A stretch of DNA of 64,000 bases from Reichenbachiella sp. (GTDB lineage: Bacteria; Bacteroidota; Bacteroidia; Cytophagales; Cyclobacteriaceae), in the NCBI RefSeq assembly GCF_033344935.1, contig NZ_JAWPMM010000001.1:1412001-1476000 (forward strand), read 5' to 3'. Shown piece after piece: positions 60,421-64,000 of the stretch. The position numbers were made by a program, and so were the translations under genes. The notes under the pieces are model-generated. The model ran no database searches. It was not told where the DNA came from and saw only the letters and a program-made list of their open reading frames with translations. How positions within the stretch are numbered: the stretch's first letter is position 1; every line of letters begins with the position of its first letter.

Positions 60421-61761
60421 TTGACCCTAAAAGAACACTTTCGAACAAATATTACCTTGGCGTATCCAGTCATGCTCAGCCAGATGGGGCACATTCTTGT
60501 GGCTGTGGCAGATAGTATGATGGTTGGCAGATTAGGTACAGTGCCTTTGGCCTCGGTGTCATTGGCTAATAGCGTGTTTTCCGTCATCATGCTTTTTGGT
60601 CTTGGCGTTTCTTATGGGATGACGCCATTGATTGCTTCTGCGGATGGAGCCAATGATAAACGAATGGGTGCCAAGTTCTTCAAACATGGGGTATATCTCA
60701 ATTCGGCATTAGGTGTTGTTTTGATGTTGGTGGGATTGGTCGTTGGGCAGTCGTTGTTTCTGTTGGATCAGGACCCAGAAGTACTGGCTGGTGCCTTGCC
60801 TTATTTCAATACGCTAGTTTTTAGTTTGGTGCCGCTCATGGTTTTTCAAGCGTTTCGGCAGTTTGCAGAAGGGCTTTCAATGACTCGGCAGGCAATGTAT
60901 ATCTCAGTGTCCGGTAATATTTTGAATGTATTCTTCAATTATGGATTGATATATGGAGAGCTAGGTATGCCAGAATTGGGACTGATAGGAGCTGGATGGG
61001 CGAGTTTGATTTCAAGAGTGATCATGGCTGTGGCCATGGTGGTCTTTGTTATGACCTATAAGCCATTGAGAAGATACGTCATGCTTTGGTCAAAAATCAA
61101 ATTACGCCCATTTGTGATGCGTCGAATACTAAACATTGGGATTCCTTCAGGTTTGCAGTACATATTCGAAATTGGTGCCTTTAGCATGGCTGCTGTAATG
61201 GTAGGTTGGATTGGTGCAGAGGCTTTGGCGGCCCATCAGATCGCATTAAACCTTTCTGCTATTACCTATATGATTGCAACTGGTATATCAGCAGCCGGAG
61301 CCATTCGTACAGGCAATCAATTAGGCAGAAAAGACTACCCGACACTTCGAACGGCTGGTATGACTTGCTTTGCCATGGCGGCTATCATGATGGCCTTTTT
61401 TGGGGCTGGATTTATATTTGGTAACACCTATTTACCGACTTGGTACATCAATGAACCGGTAGTGATTGAAATGGCTGGAAGCTTGCTGATTATTGCTGCT
61501 TTTTTTCAGATTTCAGATGGGGTACAGGCTGTCGGATTGGGGGTATTGAGAGGCATAGCCGATGTAAAGGTGCCTACTTATGTGACTTTGTTTGCTTATT
61601 GGTTTATGGCGATCCCTTTAGGCTATCTGTTTGGTATTTATTTAGGATGGGGTGCAAAAGGAATATGGGTAGCCTTATTGATAGGTCTTACGCTCGCGGC
61701 TATTTTGCACTTGACCAGATTTCATGTGCTCTCTAAGCGTTATATTCTTAGAAACCGGTGA
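60421..61761 (+). CDS. MATE-family multidrug efflux transporter
   Basis: 446 residues with twelve helices; LAYPVMLSQMGHILVAVADSMMVGRLGTVPLASVSLANS opens it, and a second half begins GIPSGLQYIFEIGAFSMAAVMVGWIGAEALAAHQIALN. MATE proteins export cationic drugs in exchange for H+ or Na+. The start is a TTG with no upstream alternative. The 3' end overlaps the convergent methyltransferase gene by 14 bases. Confidence 0.94.
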   Translation: MTLKEHFRTNITLAYPVMLSQMGHILVAVADSMMVGRLGTVPLASVSLANSVFSVIMLFGLGVSYGMTPLIASADGANDKRMGAKFFKHGVYLNSALGVVLMLVGLVVGQSLFLLDQDPEVLAGALPYFNTLVFSLVPLMVFQAFRQFAEGLSMTRQAMYISVSGNILNVFFNYGLIYGELGMPELGLIGAGWASLISRVIMAVAMVVFVMTYKPLRRYVMLWSKIKLRPFVMRRILNIGIPSGLQYIFEIGAFSMAAVMVGWIGAEALAAHQIALNLSAITYMIATGISAAGAIRTGNQLGRKDYPTLRTAGMTCFAMAAIMMAFFGAGFIFGNTYLPTWYINEPVVIEMAGSLLIIAAFFQISDGVQAVGLGVLRGIADVKVPTYVTLFAYWFMAIPLGYLFGIYLGWGAKGIWVALLIGLTLAAILHLTRFHVLSKRYILRNR

Positions 61762-62434
61762 TTTTGGCTAGGTATTGGTCGAATTCATCGGTATGAAGAA
61801 TTTCAGTCTTCAAACCTAAACTTTCTGTTTCCTTGATGAGTAACTCCTGATCTACGTAGAGCCAGTCGAACCAATCTCCTTTTTTTCCTTTGTATTCGTA
61901 TTGGTATTGAATCTCTCCGAAATAATGATCTGGTTTTTCCAGACCATCCTCATACAGATAGGATATATCAGAAGAGTCCAATATCAATTGTCCCCCTTTA
62001 TTTAAAAGCTTTTCGCAATGTTTGAAAAAATAAGGGAGTCCATCCAGCTTTCCGGCCAGACCCAATCCGTTCATGAGCAATAGAAGTGTGTCGTATTTTC
62101 CCTTATGAGCGAAAAAATCTTCTTCTACGATTTTTACCATGCCTGAGTGACGTAGCGTTTCTATACATCCAGGTGAATTTTCTAACGCTGTAGCATCCAT
62201 TTCGAATGCCTGCATGAAAAGCGCGTGGGCTCCTGCGCCTGCGCCTACATCTAGTATTTTGCCTTCACACGAAGTAATGGCCAAATTTTCCAGATCGGTA
62301 AAGTCTTGATGATCTCTGAAGAATACCTCTACCGGCATTTCTTCAGGCTCACCGTAAGAGTTGTAGGTTTTCAGGACTACCGAATGGTCTCCTTTATAAA
62401 AGTCAAATATGGCTTCGCCGTGTACGTCTTTCAA
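61748..62434 (-). CDS. class I SAM-dependent methyltransferase
   Basis: 228 residues. Motif I ILDVGAGAGAHALFMQ, then ATALENSPGCIE, and LLNKGGQLILDSSDISY. Substrate unknown. It begins three bases after the ffh stop on the same strand, so it may be cotranscribed with ffh. Confidence 0.88.
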   Translation of the reverse strand: MKDVHGEAIFDFYKGDHSVVLKTYNSYGEPEEMPVEVFFRDHQDFTDLENLAITSCEGKILDVGAGAGAHALFMQAFEMDATALENSPGCIETLRHSGMVKIVEEDFFAHKGKYDTLLLLMNGLGLAGKLDGLPYFFKHCEKLLNKGGQLILDSSDISYLYEDGLEKPDHYFGEIQYQYEYKGKKGDWFDWLYVDQELLIKETESLGLKTEILHTDEFDQYLAKITGF

Positions 62435-62437
62435 TGT

Positions 62438-63766
62438 CTATTTGAACATGTTCATTCCAGATAGCGCTCTTTTGGCTCCGCCCATTTTGTTCATGGTCTT
62501 CATCATTTTACGCATCTGATCAAACTGTTTGAGTAATTGATTGACTTCCTGAATAGAAGTGCCACTGCCTTTAGCGATTCGCTGCTTTCTACTGCCATTG
62601 AGCAAATCCGGCTCTTCTCTTTCCTTTATGGTCATTGATTTAATGATCGCTTCAATAGGCTTCAAAGAATCATCGTCAATGTCAATATCTTTAATGGCTT
62701 TCCCTACGCCGGGTATCATACCCATCAAATCCTTAAGGTTACCCATTTTCTTGATTTGCTCTAACTGCGAGAGGAAATCATCAAACCCGAATTGGTTCTT
62801 TCGGATTTTTTTCTGAATTCTTTTAGCTTCTTCTTCGTCGAATGTGTTTTGTGCTTTCTCTACCAAAGAAACCACATCACCCATACCCAGGATTCTGTTG
62901 GCCATCCTATCCGGGTGGAATACATCCAAGGCATCCATCTTTTCACCAGAACTGATGAATTTGATTGGCTTGTCAACAACCTTTCGAATCGTTAGAGCAG
63001 CTCCACCACGTGTATCACCATCTAACTTGGTCAATACCACACCATTGAAGTCCAGGCGGTCGTTGAAAGTCTTTGCTGTGTTTACAGCATCCTGACCTGT
63101 CATCGAATCCACTACAAATAGGGTCTCCGCAGGATTCAGGGCTTTCTTCAGTGCCTCTATTTCATTCATCATCTGTTCATCTACTGCGAGACGACCGGCT
63201 GTATCGACGATGATGGTTTTTTTATTGTTTTCCTTCGCGTATTTCAGCGCGTTTTTAGCAATCTTAAGTGCGTCCTTGTTTTCAGGTTCTGCATATACGT
63301 CGACCTCGATTTGCTCACCCAGTACTTTCAGCTGATCTATCGCAGCTGGTCTGTAAATATCACAGGCTACAAGTAATACGTTTCTATTTTGTGTCTTAAG
63401 GTGACGAGCAAGTTTTCCAGAGAAGGTGGTTTTACCCGATCCTTGTAGTCCTGAAATCAAAATAACATTAGGGTCGCCTTTGAGGTTGATTTCCTCACTG
63501 CGACCACCCATTAATTCTGTTAATTCTTCAGAAACAATTTTTGTCAATAATTGTCCTGGAGAAACTGCTATTAATACATCCTGGCCCAGTGCTTTTTCTT
63601 TGATGGAATCGGTGACTTCCTTTGCCACTTTAAAGTTAACATCGGCGTCAATTAATGCCCGTCTAATTTCTTTGACGGTAGCTGCCACGTTAATTTCAGT
63701 TATCCTTCCCTGTCCCTTCAGTGTCTTGAAGGCCTTATCGAGCTTTACACTAAGATTATCAAACAT
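62438..63766 (-). CDS. ffh: signal recognition particle protein Ffh
   Basis: 442 residues. N domain, then the G domain with P-loop GLQGSGKTTFSGKLA (about 107-121), DTAGR, and TKLDGDTRGG. The Met-rich M domain has QLEQIKKMGNLKDLMGMIPGV and ends with MRKMMKTMNKMGG. It binds 4.5S RNA and signal sequences and targets ribosomes to FtsY at the membrane. Core housekeeping gene, good start at the ATG 63766. Confidence 0.98.
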   Translation of the reverse strand: MFDNLSVKLDKAFKTLKGQGRITEINVAATVKEIRRALIDADVNFKVAKEVTDSIKEKALGQDVLIAVSPGQLLTKIVSEELTELMGGRSEEINLKGDPNVILISGLQGSGKTTFSGKLARHLKTQNRNVLLVACDIYRPAAIDQLKVLGEQIEVDVYAEPENKDALKIAKNALKYAKENNKKTIIVDTAGRLAVDEQMMNEIEALKKALNPAETLFVVDSMTGQDAVNTAKTFNDRLDFNGVVLTKLDGDTRGGAALTIRKVVDKPIKFISSGEKMDALDVFHPDRMANRILGMGDVVSLVEKAQNTFDEEEAKRIQKKIRKNQFGFDDFLSQLEQIKKMGNLKDLMGMIPGVGKAIKDIDIDDDSLKPIEAIIKSMTIKEREEPDLLNGSRKQRIAKGSGTSIQEVNQLLKQFDQMRKMMKTMNKMGGAKRALSGMNMFK

Positions 63767-63963
63767 AATTCTTGAATCGTATTAATTATTCCGCAAAGCT
63801 AATGATTCCCTTGCAATGATCGAAAGGGAATGATTGAATGTTCTCCTTTCCTCAACAGGAAATTAATTTTTCATGGCGTTGTAACTTTTTATCTCTTCAT
63901 TCAGTATTATACTAAAGACTGTACCTTGTATAACATAATACTGAAACCAAAAATCAAAAACTC

Positions 63964-64000
63964 ATGAATAAACTCATTATACTAATTGGCTTGTTGATAG
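63964..64000 (+). CDS. start of an exported protein, cut by the window edge
   Basis: ATG at 63964 followed by codons for MNKLIILIGLLI, which is the beginning of a signal peptide. The rest lies beyond the window. The 197 bp between it and ffh hold no other feature I can support. Confidence 0.5.
   Translation, partial: MNKLIILIGLLI

Overview
The window comes from a Bacteroidota chromosome, most likely an aerobic marine-type member of the Cytophagales (inference). The evidence is a SusC/SusD pair with a one-component propeller/Y_Y_Y regulator, several CarboxypepD_reg-type TonB receptors, lipoprotein signals, a promoter resembling the TTTG/TAnnTTTG type, moderate to low GC, and many short chromosomal palindromic repeats.

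Layout. 1-4900 is a horizontally acquired block. A Hachiman anti-phage pair (hamA nuclease, hamB helicase truncated by the window edge), a methyltransferase and a lipoprotein all lie on the minus strand. Long imperfect inverted repeats with the architecture of integron attC sites separate them. No integrase is visible, so it looks like an integrase-less cassette cluster. 4981-9090 holds a DUF3052 protein, a GH20 hexosaminidase and a sugar transferase/aminotransferase pair for surface glycan synthesis. 9253-19665 (minus) is a glycan-uptake locus: regulator, SusC, SusD, an arylsulfotransferase-like lipoprotein and an HGSNAT-like membrane acetyltransferase. With GH20 nearby, an N-acetylhexosamine-containing glycan is the plausible target.

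19731-41673 is mostly housekeeping and accessory metabolism: Tpx, two outer-membrane receptors, a haloalkane dehalogenase homologue, ArsR/SRPBCC/DoxX genes, an ECF sigma/anti-sigma pair, a molybdenum hydroxylase (IorAB type), and a Crp/DMT/GNAT/nitroreductase cluster.

41680-51000 is a repeat-rich plastic region. It has an apparent fusion between the front of a DNA methyltransferase and the back of a DGQHR-type protein. Two composite direct repeats of about 510 bp bracket a four-gene module (amidohydrolase, Mpv17-like, ornithine cyclodeaminase family, MarR). There are further copies of the structured repeats, an ECF sigma factor, and a tRNA-Ser(UGA) next to a small GIY-YIG endonuclease and a broken tRNA-Ser copy.

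51039-64000 is ordinary core sequence: YihY, thioesterase, DUF4344, acyl-CoA carboxylase, SirB1-like, an NSS transporter, RDD, UPF0114, NUDIX, MATE, a methyltransferase and the SRP protein Ffh.

The most notable items are the Hachiman system inside an attC-like cassette array, the structured repeat family with pairing-preserving substitutions, the chimeric methyltransferase and the tRNA-Ser/GIY-YIG arrangement. Family assignments are by motif recognition only; no database search was run.
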